64,000 nt of DNA from Juglans regia. Taxonomy: Eukaryota > Streptophyta > Magnoliopsida > Fagales > Juglandaceae. The DNA is taken from NCBI RefSeq assembly GCF_001411555.2, contig NC_049909.1:5525485-5589484 (forward strand), read 5' to 3'. Each line of letters begins with the position of its first letter. Positions within the stretch are counted from its first letter, which is position 1. Shown piece after piece: positions 10,790 to 20,571 of this stretch. The notes below the pieces were generated by a model. It did not search any database, was not told the DNA's origin, and saw only the letters and a list, made by a program, of their open reading frames with translations. The position numbers and the translations under genes were made by a program.

Positions 10790-11965
10790 TATAGCTTAAG
10801 CTATTGTAGGATCAACACAATAGAACATAAGTCTCATTAAACTTGTGGTGCAAACCCAAATTGCTATGAAATATCAGTTATTTTCTCTCAAATCACTTCA
10901 AATAATATTATTTACTTTCCCTCAAATCATATATATTTACGATATTAGTTATTTCCCCCGAATCATATTGTGAGAGGGTAAAATACATTAGGCTCAAAAT
11001 GGATCTCAAGGCCTAGCCCATCAAAGGGTCATCACTAGAAGATAAAGATATGAGAGAATGAGAGGGGACAAGAAGAGACTAGAAGGTGAGGGTGTCAAGA
11101 GACATGGAGGTGTTAGGAGAAAGCGGAAAAGGGAGAGGGGGTCAGACACACAAAGCAGACATCCTTTACCACTATCGAGGTGCACGCATAAAGAGTGTCA
11201 GATAAAAGAGGAAGAATGCCTACGGTTTCGAAGACTTTTTGGTTCTTCTTCGACTTCTTCAATCTGAGAATTCCATAAAGAACTTATTCCCCAGCAAATA
11301 GATTTACAGTTCTCATTGTACAGTGAAAAATGAGAGGCTATGAGAGACTGTAAACAAGCTTATTATAGTAGAATCTCATCTCCTCAAAGTCTCATGAACG
11401 TAGGCCTAGTGCCGAACTACGTAAATCAGTGTGTTCATCTCTTCTTATTTCCTCTGCATTTAAATATTGTTCATCCCCATAGATGTACGTACCGACGCTG
11501 TACAGCCGCACTGGGTCACTGCCAGAGGCTCCACACATCACCGATCGAGGCCCAACCCATCTCAGCGTGTCTCGAGAATGGATCTCTCTTCCCTTCCGGG
11601 CTGTGCGTTTTTGGGCATTAACACATATTTATGCTCATTCTTGCCTTGTTAGTAAATATTTGGTTTCAACTTTAGAAGTGATTCTAATTTTGATTTTGAC
11701 CAAATTTTTGGTAAGATTTTTGTTTATTTATGTATTTATTTTTCATACAATAATTTAGATTTTTCCATTTTTGAAAAAATTTTCATAATTTCGAATTTTG
11801 CAACTATTTAAATCCAGTTTGTGGGTTTCATAAAATAATTTCGAATTTTACTATTAATCAATATTATTCAAAGTTTTCTTTGTGTTTTGAGCAAATCTCT
11901 TATTTTATCTATTTTGATTATTGTTGAAACTAACCTGCAGAATAATCTCTATTTTATCTGGCATC
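10790..11965. mobile_element. Unidentified insertion in the LINE remnant, hosting a solo LTR
   Basis: The LINE frame breaks off at about 11965 and resumes at about 10790 (- strand). The sequence left after subtracting the solo LTR is about 520 bp of AT-rich DNA with TTATTTTCTCTCAAATCA-like direct repeats near 10870-10960. No terminal repeats were resolved, so the class is unknown. Confidence 0.45.
10969..11623 (+). mobile_element. Solo LTR (655 bp), target duplication CATAT
   Basis: It begins TGTGAGAGGGTAAAATAC and ends GGGCATTAACA. CATAT lies on both sides (10964-10968, 11624-11628). It contains GTAGGCCTAGTGCCGAACTA followed by CGTAAATC, the conserved late-LTR motif also present in the LTRs at 48210-48250 and 53258-53290. 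It belongs to the same family as the element at 47834-53386, in the same orientation. Confidence 0.88.
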
Positions 11966-12300
11966 AACTTGCTAGAACATAACTATCAGAGTCTCTTATT
12001 ACCACTCCAATAACAATTTTGTTGTTATCAACACCCACATCCCAGTTCACCTTTGACCCAGTTTGGTGGAGGAGCTTCCCAGTGTAAGATCATAGGCTCT
12101 GTAGTGGTGTTATGCACAGGTCGATTCTGCATGGCCTCTTTGTAATTCTCAAGAGCTTGGATAGCTTGTTGATAGATAGTCACAGAAGTAGGACTTTCAA
12201 AACAGCCTTCATGTTTTAAAGTGTTTCTTCTTAACCATATACAAAGAGCCATATACAAAGAGCCAAGACGGCAAATAATCCCGTCTCCTGTGACTTTAGT

Positions 12301-12764
12301 GTCTTGTGCATCTGCTCAAAAATTAACTGTGGTTATAGCAGCTTTTTGGAATGTTAAAAAATTAACTCCATGACTTGATGTGATATATTAAATTATAAAA
12401 ATATTTTTATCATAAAATAAATATAATGTATTACATGAAAATACGTCAATCTAGATAATACATCACAAAAATAATAGATTTTTTATATAAAAATGATTAA
12501 ATATTCTAAAAATATAGATAATGCAGTACTTTCTGTTACAAAATTATTTAGTACTCTACCCACCAGTTCCTCCCATCATCAAAATTTCTAAAAAAACATG
12601 CTTTCTATACCAGAATAGAGCTAGAAAAATCCCATTACTTCTGTAAAATCGTACAAGACCTCGTCTTAAAACATTTTTGTTTACTATTCATGAGATTTTT
12701 AAAACCTCTCAGCGTTCCGACGTCACAAATTCCACTTATAGCTTTTTTAAGTCTTATATTATAT
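12301..12764. other. AT-rich spacer without recognised gene
   Basis: The segment between the LINE remnant and the duplicated A block has no coding frame or clear terminal repeats. Near 12375-12530 it shows ATAATA and TTTTTATAT words of MITE-like composition. Confidence 0.4.
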
Positions 12765-12884
12765 ATTTTCACTTAATTAATATATATTTATTATTTTTAT
12801 TATTCTATTTAAATATATATATTTAAGTATTAAGATAAAAAAAAATAATTTAAAATTTGTAGACTATAGGAGAACGGAACCATA
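12765..12884. repeat. Duplicated block A, first copy
   Basis: About 120 bp from ATTTTCACTTAATTAATATA to GGAACCATAA. It recurs at 14531-14652 with only a few differences. Confidence 0.9.
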
Positions 12885-12889
12885 ACAAA

Positions 12890-14086
12890 GAAATAATCTA
12901 CTCAACTCCCGGTTTATTGATCGCACACCACACTCCGTGATGAACCCGGTCTACAGCCCACGTGACGGTTCTTCTCTCACCTATCACGCTTCCCTCTTCT
13001 CCCTCATACTCCTCTCCTCCCTCTAACTCGAAATGAACAACTTCTCCTTACCTCTAGCTCGTTGCAACACCCCACCCCCAACACCAGCAGCTTTATTATT
13101 TTTTATTTTTAAAAAAAAAAAAAATTAAATGTGCGATGAAGAAGCTGGACAACTCATCATCTTCCTCGTCTTCCTCTTTTTCGGATGATGATGGTGAATT
13201 TGGGGCCTTGGAGATGAAGAAGCTGGACGACTTGATCCATCAGATCATCGTGCAGAAGTGGACCCCAGATTGGCTGCCGTTTGTTCTGGGTTCCTCCTTT
13301 TGGATCCCCCCGCAGCTTGGGACCTCTAAGGTGCTCGATTTGGTCGGAAAGCTTGCCGACCAGCTCCCTCACCTCCTCACGTGGCTGGCCCTTCTCTTCT
13401 TTCTTCCTCAATGTTATTATTATCAATTAGTATTAGTACCTCGTATACGCCCCCTTTCTGTTTGGCTGTCAAGAAGGTTCAAATTAAAAAAAAAATGATA
13501 ATTGAGGTTTTAGATGCTGATTTTATTTAATCGAGAGAATTTGGGGTCATCTTTGCTTTATGTTGATTCAGAGCACTACCTTTTTCAATCATAATAATTA
13601 GGTTACCTCTAGTTGTTGCCAAGAAATTTCAAGTAAAACATAGGGAGAATTTAATATTATGTTAAGCTAGCTTTGTTTGGCTGCCAAGAAAAAGGAAAAC
13701 AAAGAAATGAAAAATTTTCCAAGTAGTGGATGAACCCTTCTCTTTCTGAGGATTTTTTTTTTTTTTTTTTTGGGAGGAGGGGGGCATGGTTCGATAATGA
13801 TGAACTTTGAAGCTTTCCTTTTGTAAAATCTTGAGAATTATGCATTAACTGGTTGGATTTTATGTTAATGAGTCTCTGTTATGTGGAAAGTCATGACCAT
13901 CTGACCTCAACTGGAAGGACAGATATTGGGGGAGAGAACGCAGGGGGAAGGGTGGGAAATTGAATTCAATGTTACCTGAAAGCTGAAACGCCCGTATAAG
14001 TTTTTTTATTTAAAAAATAAAAAGAAGAGCCACGTAGGCTGGAGTGCGGTAGTTGAGTGAACAGTAGGAAGTTGTATAGTATAACC
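12890..14086. mobile_element. Mutator-like (Pack-MULE-type) insertion candidate, 1.2 kb
   Basis: CCATAACAAA flanks the segment on both sides (12880-12889, 14087-14096). The sister copy (14641-14661) reads GGAACCATAAAGACAAAAGGG straight through, which looks like the empty site. The ends carry imperfect inverted words: ACTCAACTCCCG near 12899, and the inverse of ACTCAACTACCG near 14048-14059; also CAGCCCACGTG near 12954 and the inverse of CAGCCTACGTG near 14031. A 10-bp duplication fits Mutator-like elements, which use 8-11 bp. The interior carries a gene-like ORF instead of a transposase. The class is inferred, and the two inverted words lie at unequal distances from the ends. Confidence 0.5.
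13136..13498 (+). pseudogene. Gene-like ORF (120 codons), probably a captured and damaged gene fragment
   Basis: The predicted N-terminus has a serine run followed by an acidic patch (SFSDDDGEFGALEMKKLDDL). A segment with WTPDWLPFVLGSSFWIPP (about residues 42-59) resembles, from memory, a small uncharacterised plant family with a PDWLPFVPGSSYWVPP-type motif. After about residue 76 the frame becomes hydrophobic and atypical, while the +1 frame reads SSRGWPFSSFFLNV, which fits the remembered family better. A small deletion near 13360 therefore probably shifted the frame. A G-box CCACGTGA lies at 12957-12964, upstream. Whether this copy is expressed is unknown. Confidence 0.4.
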
Positions 14087-14097
14087 CCATAACAAAA

Positions 14098-14157
14098 GGT
14101 AATGATACCCTTATACTTATTTTACTATTATTTTACTATTTAACTTTTTTTTTTCCA
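14098..14157. mobile_element. Truncated left arm of a foldback MITE
   Basis: GGTAATGATACCCTTATAC to TTTTTTTTCCAC, matching the first 64 bp of the full copy at 14661-15038. It stops exactly where the kinase-derived sequence begins. Confidence 0.8.
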
Positions 14158-14528
14158 CCTCTGCTCTTGCATCTGAGGTAATTATGCAAAGCCATGTGAT
14201 TATTTTGTCTCATATGAATTATTGATGTGGTGGTTGGGAAGACAATCGTTGTTGATACCTGATATGGCTTTCAAGTCCTTATTACTGGAAATTCTTATTT
14301 GAAAAATACTATATGTGATTATTTTAATTATCATTCCCTGATATGGCATCAAATTATTCGCAAATATGTAGAAGATAAGAAACAGTGTTCCAATCAGTTA
14401 AGAGGATGATAAATGGCACCTCAGTTCTTATTTATGAATGAGTTTTTTTCTTATTCCATATTTCCTTTTTCTTTGTGAAATTACCACTTGTCTCAAAGTT
14501 TAAATTAATGGGAAATACGTAGATTTTT
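14158..14528 (+). pseudogene. Copy of the CDK-like kinase gene: last 20 bp of exon 4 plus intron 4 start
   Basis: These 371 bp align without gaps to 23826-24196 of the kinase gene. They cover the last 20 bp of exon 4, its GT splice donor and about 350 bp of intron 4. I count about 11 differences (roughly 97 percent identity), most being C-to-T or G-to-A in this copy, as expected for a methylated non-functional sequence. Because intron sequence is included, the copy came from DNA and not from spliced RNA. It has no coding capacity. Confidence 0.95.
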
Positions 14529-14530
14529 TT

Positions 14531-14652
14531 ATTTTCACTTAATTAATATATATTTATTATTTTTATTATTCTATTTAAATATATATATTTAAGTATTAAG
14601 ATAAAAAAAAAATAATTTAAAATTTGTAGACTATAAGAAAACGGAACCATAA
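14531..14652. repeat. Duplicated block A, second copy
   Basis: Second copy of 12765-12884, followed after 8 bp by a complete foldback MITE. Confidence 0.9.
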
Positions 14653-14660
14653 AGACAAAA

Positions 14661-15038
14661 GGGAATGATATCTTTATACTTTTTTTACTATTATTTTACT
14701 ATCCAACTATTTTTTTTTCCACTTACTATTTGAATTTGGATTAAAAATCCTTCTTGCATAATTTAAAAGAAATAAATTTAATCAACTAATATAATCATGT
14801 TAATTAATTTAAAATAAATTTAATTTTATAAAAACTGACTCAAAGAGTAAAAGAATATCAATTTTTATAAAATTAAATTATATGATTACGTTAGTTGATT
14901 GAATTTATTTTTCTTTAAATTATGTAATAATGACATAATGTCATGTTTTGAGTTTTTTAATCAAGATTTAAAGAGTAAAAGATAAATAATAACTAAATAG
15001 TAAAATAGTAGTAGAAGAAGTGCAAGGAGATTGTTACC
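14661..15038. mobile_element. Foldback MITE (378 bp)
   Basis: The left end GGGAATGATATC..TTTACTATTATTTTACTA pairs with the inverted right end GGTAACAATCTC..TACTACTATTTTACTA. Further inward, TTTAATCAACTAATATAATC pairs with GATTACGTTAGTTGATTGAA, so the whole element can fold into a long hairpin. No ORF is present. Confidence 0.8.
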
Positions 15039-17799
15039 AAAAAACAAAATGGAACAAAATATCACGACCCACAGTCAACAACGATCCAGCTTTACTACTC
15101 ATCATCTTCACACAATACATCAAATTTTTTTTAAAACTTTGTTGGTTTTATTCTTCCTAAATTAATCGATTTCTTTTACTCATCATCTATACATCACACA
15201 TTTAATAAGAGAAAAAAATTTTAAAAAAAATTATATGTAACAGCCCGCTAGAAATTCACTGGTGAAATTTCTATTGACTTTAGGAACCTCATGAAAATCT
15301 CATAAGTTCTTACGAATCGACCAATGGCACAGGTTTTAGTCTGTCAACATAGTCAGTGTTACCACTCACTATTGTGCTAGAAATATGAGTTTAATTATTT
15401 GAAGTAGTTAGAAGTGTCAGAATGTGTTTTAGTCTACGACATTAGACTCAGTTGATTATTTAAAATTTTATGACGTAATAACTCATTTTCATAATTTCAG
15501 ACGAAACGACTGTTTGAAATTGTGAAATTATTTTTAGGGGCACTTCGGGTTTGAATTCTGGTAAACTATTTTCACTATATGTTAATATGAATATTTAGAA
15601 TTTTTCAGTACTAAGTTTATTATGAATTTTTTTGGAGTGAATAGTAGTCTCAATAAGTGCACTCAATGCAGTGTTTTCAAAATCATAATTTAGAATGTCC
15701 AAATTAAGTTAGAGAAGTTTTATTTGGATACTTGGCATGATCATAGCCACACATAGTGAATAGCATTAGATAGATTTGTGAAGAAAGTGAAGGTGTGAGA
15801 TCATGCCACCTAAGCAAAGTTTTGTTTTATCTTATCAAACAAATTGTGCCAGACCAAAGAGGGTTTCAATCCTAACAAAACCCTAAATGATTGGGATCCA
15901 ATCGAAACCCCAAAAGCTTGGTTGAAACCGAAACCCTAAATTGTTTCCCAAACCCTAAAGTTGGCCTTCAAACCCTTTCTAATCCGATTTCTATCATTGT
16001 GTTTAATCACTTGATTAAATCACTTCTACATATTATTAATCCTTCAAATTTGTGTTAGAACATCATTATCCAACCTTGTTAATCTTGAAAAATTGATTAG
16101 GCCAAGTGATATTGGATTTGGGCTTGATAGCAACCCAAACCATCTTAAAATCCCAAAATTTAGGCCCATTCGGTTTAGGCCCATTAAGGCCCACGAATTT
16201 GACCACATTAGCATTGCTTCATGGCTAAGTTTTGCACCCCCACTTGGCTGGCCAGATCTTTACAAAGAAGGTCCTAGAAGGTTCTTAAAGTACAAAACTA
16301 AAGGGTCACCTCACTCTTTCACTTTTACATTCCACCTTGAGAAAAGATCTTGGACTGATTTTTGTTTATTGTAATGGGAAGAAAGGCCAACACTCAAGCT
16401 TCCTTTCAGTCCTATCACTTTACATAACTTGTGTAAGAGGCTCTCCAGTCTACTTCCCACAAAAAGCAGCCCTCTTTTATACTTTTCATTTATAAAACAA
16501 AAAAGACACTCTCGAACAGTTTTTCTTATCTCTTTGGCACGCCTGATTCGAAGCTTTTGTAAGTATTTTCTCTCAAAGTTTTCTTCATTAAAGTTATTCC
16601 TTTTTTAGTCTATCTTAAGTGGATACATTATTTGTTCCATTTGGAGATCATTTGATGTATAGAAAGTTGTTTAAACCCCAGAAATGTCATTCTGAGCAAT
16701 AAACTAGAGAGTGTGTTATATTTTGGAGTTTTTTACCAAGTTAATGAATAGATTTTGGTCCGAAATTTTTATAGAGTACTGTTAACATGTGCATATGATC
16801 ATTGGTTGAGTATTTGTTGCATGATTAAAAGTTTTAGTGAAATATTTTCTTAAATCTAGAAACTTAGAAACTGAAAGAGGAAAAACAGTTTATGTTTTGA
16901 GAAAGTTTAAATCTTTTATGGTTTCATCTTATTCCAATGGCTTTGATGTTTTTATTTGAAGATCCTAAACCTCTTATATACATGTTAAAATGATATTTTG
17001 AAGATATTTGATGTTAGTTTCAAAGATATGGAATTTTATGCAATGAGATTTTCAATTAGGCCAAAGTGATGATGTTCTTGGCTTACGTTTTGGTTGATGT
17101 TTAACCATGTGATCTTAAGTTTGAAGCTTGGACCTATGTTAGGACACCTTTTTAAACCATGTAATGTTTTGATTTGAATATCACATCTTTATAAGTCATG
17201 GATCAAGTGGTTGATCAAAACAAGTTAGAAACAAAAATCTGTTTTGAATTTAGAAGTAAAACCAAAAAGTTCAAATATGGTTTTAGTGATTTTGATGACT
17301 TTTGTTCATGATTCAAAATATGATTATTCTTAGGAATATGTTATGAGTATATTAGAAGAAAATGTTTTTTTAATCATGAGTTTTGAAATTTGAAAGAATT
17401 GCAACCAAAATCAAGAGAAATTACCTATGTATGTTTCGGTCATAGTGATTTTTCCATAGTTTTAAATTTTTCTGAGTTGATATTTGAGTATAGGACAAAA
17501 TTTACATGAGCAATGTAAATTTTGGTAATTTTTGGAGTTAGGATGTGAAATCCTTAAGTTATAGGTAAAATAGTCATTTTCTCACATTTAGAGAGTAAAA
17601 TGATAATTTACTCTAAGTTGTCTCTTTTCACATTTTTAATTGTTAGTAAATTATTTTCTAACTTTTAGAATATCCTCTTGCAGTTTCTCGTATTTCGCAC
17701 TTTATTCTCATAAAACGCGACTATCGAGGTAAGTTAACTGTTAACTTACTATCAGTTTACTGTGTATGTGTGATGGGTAAGGAAATTACAATTTATTTT

Positions 17800-18130
17800 C
17801 ATATGTTGTTATATATGTCATACTATGCTATGTCATCAATGTTTATCTATTATACGAATTATTCTGTCATGAAATACTTATCTGTTATACAATATATTCT
17901 GTCTTATGTTACTATATGTTGCATGTCATATTACGTATGATATATGTTACATGTATGTCATGTCACGTAATATTCACTGTCACATATTATGTCATGTTAC
18001 GAAATATTGTTTGTTACATATTATGCCATATTATGAACTATTGTTTGTTACATGTATGTCATGTTATGAAATGTTGCATATTACATTTATGTCTCAAAGT
18101 ATGTCATATATATATCGTTTTACGTTCATA
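17800..18130 (+). repeat. Degenerate CATATTATGTCATGTTACG low-complexity array
   Basis: Imperfect repeats of TGTTACATATTATGTCATG and relatives. They create His/Cys/Tyr/Met-rich open frames in several registers without coding meaning. Confidence 0.8.
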
Positions 18131-18639
18131 TCACGTTACACTACATCTGGATTTCTATCTTTTTGTATTAATGTCATCCCGTCTTAAATACAGTTTGTGT
18201 ATCTCAAGAACAGTCTTGTTAAGTTATTCATCTCAATAGGTGTGAAATTTTCTAGGTTAACGAAGTACAATCAACATATTACGAATGGGGCCTAACTAGC
18301 TAGTCATCAAAGCAATCCAGACACTAACGCCAATGGAGCCACACTTTATTTTACGTGTGTCTACAGCAAGTGTGGCACAAACAATTCGTGGGACTACAAC
18401 AACTGTGGAGCATGAAGTATGAGGCCATAACAACTATGAAGTATATACTATGTGAGACACAGCGATTGTGACACGTAAAATATGTAAGACCACAGCAACT
18501 GTGGAGTACGTATTAACGCACTCACAGTTGGTATAAACACATGTATTGTGATACAGTAATGGCAGGGACACACGGCTCAGGAGAACCCGTGTAGCACTTA
18601 TATAGTCACTTTATTAATTAAGTCTATTGAATAAGATTT

Positions 18640-19215
18640 CAAATTCATGTATTTCACGTTCAAGTCATGTTTCACCTTATGTTATGTTCAAGTTTACGTT
18701 CATGTCAAGTCTCAAGTTCAAGTCAATCATGGTAACCCCATGAGATAAGATTGCACAATCATGGTAACCCCATGAGATGAGATTACGCAATCATGGTAAC
18801 CCTATGAGATAAGACTATTCAATCATAGTGACCCCATGAGACAAAAATATGTTTCAAGTTCATGTTATGTTTATGTTCATGTTATGTATGTTCACGTTCA
18901 TACTATGCTTCAAGCCATATTATGTTTCAAGTTCACCTTCATGTTATGTTATGTTCACGTTCACGTTATATTTCAAGTTCACGTTTATGTTATGTCATAC
19001 TCAAATTCATGTTATGTTCATGTTTATGTTCAAATTATGTATATTCATGTTCATGCTATGTTTCAAGTTCATATTATGTCTCAAGTTCACGTTCATACTA
19101 TGTTGCTAGTTTATGTTATGTTTTAAGTTCACGTACATGTCATGTCACGTCAAACTAAGTTTCAGCTTCAGTTCAAGTTATGTCATTTATGTCATACTAT
19201 ATGTCAAGTTATGTT
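18640..19215 (+). repeat. Degenerate CAAGTTCATGTTATGTTCACG array
   Basis: Short words TTCAAGTTCACGTTCATG and TTATGTTCATGTT recur for about 570 bp, interrupted by four 32-bp units at 18723-18850. Confidence 0.8.
18723..18850 (+). repeat. Four 32-bp tandem repeats
   Basis: Units begin at AATCATGGTAACCCCATGAG and recur at 18725, 18757, 18789 and 18821, with increasing divergence in the last unit. They lie inside the long solo LTR. Confidence 0.9.
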
Positions 19216-19915
19216 ATGCTTACTTACGACTTTGATTATGCATTCATGTTTTTACTGTCATGCATACATCATTAACCTGTGTAAAAGTTTCATGTTAACT
19301 TGCTGAGATTTGTAATCAAATCTCACCTTAGTAGTCTCAACTATCATTCCCTCCGAATGGTAGGCGATGTGTCAGGATCAGAGCAAGGAGCAGACACTGG
19401 CAGACTGGAGGAGGTTGACTAGACGCCGTCGACGCAACACGAAGCTTGCAGCCTCCATAGTTAGGTCTTTGGATAGTATTCTTGTCTCGTTGTCGAGTTA
19501 CGCGAGTTACTCGACGAATTGGCCCAGTAATGTATTTTGATAATGTAAATATGGAGTCTGGTCTCCCATATTTTGAGATTATAGTCTTCTGAGATCCGTA
19601 CTGTAATCGTGGATGTTTATTTTGTTAAGTATGAATGGATTACGCTTTAAGTATTTGTGATTTTCAGTTTGGTGCATAGTATTGTTAAAGAAAAAAATTA
19701 TCCGTTACGAATTTTGCATAATGCTAGATGCATGTTGAGAACATTGCATATTAAATGTCCTGAACGGGAGGCAGGTAACCTTGTGTTGCGTGTCTTAACA
19801 CCTCAGATGTCTGTCCAATCCTAAGCGAAATTTAGGGACATCACGTTATGTGTTGTGTTGTATGTAGATAATGAGTAGAATTTTTTAACAAAAAACTCAA
19901 AATCCTCTGTCAAAC

Positions 19916-20135
19916 AAATAGGTCCTGTTTGGTTGCGTAGTTAAGATAAAATAAGATATTTTATTGAAAATTGAATAAAATATTATTATAATATAATTTT
20001 TATTTTAAAATTTAAAAAATTTAAATTATTTATTATATTTTATATTTTATATGAGGATTTGAAAAAATTATAATAATCATATGTGATGAAATAAAATGGG
20101 ATAATTTCGTTTTTTGTAATCAAACCAGCTAAAAA
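19916..20135. mobile_element. GATGAG-family MITE just upstream of the kinase gene
   Basis: The left edge is CCTGTTTGGTTGCGTAG and the right edge is TGTAATCAAACCAG. The body has AATAAAATATTATTATAATA and GAAAAAATTATAATAATCAT, the family signature. It ends about 435 bp before the kinase start codon. Confidence 0.75.
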
Positions 20136-20571
20136 TCCTTGCCATGCGACGCACGCGCTTTTCCCATTGGATGCCGTAAAATGGCATGCCTCCGCAGCTG
20201 TTGGGAAGACCTTCTTATTCCCTCTCGTGACTCCCATGCACTTCCCATACGGCATACTCATGTGGCCATGTGGGTGCCGTAGATTGCTGTTATCCGCCAT
20301 ATCTCCCGCAATCGTCGCCGAACTGAAACATACAAAAGAAGCTGAGAGGAGAGAAAAGTGGAAGAAAAGGACGGAAACGAAAAGGAATTTTTGGAATGCT
20401 TTTGGGTTTGTGTTGAATCTAATTTATATAGCGCTATTTTGCTTCTGTACCTTCTCTATTAGTCTTAGTCCTGCTTGCTCCTCTATGCCTCAATCTTAGT
20501 GGCTTGACTAACGTGGGTCCAGTTAACGAAACTTCTCGGTCGACAGGCGTTTGTTGCCGGAGTTGTAGCAG
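20136..20571 (+). promoter_or_regulatory. Promoter and 5' leader of the kinase gene
   Basis: About 435 bp separate the MITE from the start codon. A TATA-like TTTATATA lies at 20423-20430, which would put transcription start near 20455 and give a leader of about 115 bp. Placement is from sequence pattern only. Confidence 0.4.

Larger units (their letters stand above)
9108..12300 (-). mobile_element. 5'-truncated LINE remnant (RNase H end), interrupted twice
   Basis: Pieces on the - strand at about 12300-11965, 10790-10618 and 9289-9130 join into the C-terminus of a plant LINE ORF2. In order they read: a linker (FAVLALCIWLRRN, EALENYKEAM-like), PPNW, the first RNase H strand (NWDVGV.., shifted by a frameshift near 12035), YEGDSSQVV, then KRELNGSAHQLARIA and a stop. 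A poly-T run at 9108-9122 marks the poly-A tail. The breaks are a Tourist-like element (9290-10614) and an insertion around 10790-11960. A 14-bp tandem repeat (CCATATACAAAGAG, 12236-12263) adds another frameshift. It is a fossil. Confidence 0.75.
15236..19845 (+). mobile_element. Very long solo LTR (about 4.6 kb), Ty3/chromovirus-like
   Basis: The start TGTAACAGCCC and the inverted end CGTGATGTCCC form the short imperfect inverted repeat typical of many plant Ty3-type LTRs with TGTAAC..CCC starts. The flanks TTATA (15231-15235) and TTATG (19846-19850) are a one-mismatch duplication, and the split MITE confirms the insertion site. The interior has no protease, RT or integrase frame. It has AT-rich stretches, an AGGTAAGTTAACTG motif near 17730 and recurring CATGTTATGTTCATG low-complexity DNA. 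LTRs of several kb are known in the Tekay/Del group. Assigning this one there is inference. Confidence 0.65.
15080..19895. mobile_element. CATCATC-type MITE split by the long solo LTR
   Basis: The left part (15080-15235) has TACTCATCATC, CACACATTTAATAAGAG and AAAAAAATTATA. The right part (19846-19895) continues TTATGTGTTGTGTTGTATG, TAGATAATGAGTAGAATTTTT. The intact relative at 32083-32256 has the same order without interruption. Confidence 0.65.

Noticed and set aside
13136..13498. Intact novel gene
   Set aside because: A probable frameshift, location inside a transposon-like insertion and lack of expression evidence make a captured fragment more likely.
18723..18850. Four 32-bp repeats as a CRISPR array
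   Set aside because: Head-to-tail units without spacers, in a nuclear LTR.
17906..19158. Several overlapping His/Cys/Met/Phe-rich open frames
   Set aside because: They are products of the CATGTTATGTTCA-type repeats in the long LTR, open in all three registers.
20040..20300. 86-codon frame on the - strand upstream of the kinase
   Set aside because: It overlaps a MITE and the kinase promoter, and no family resemblance was seen.
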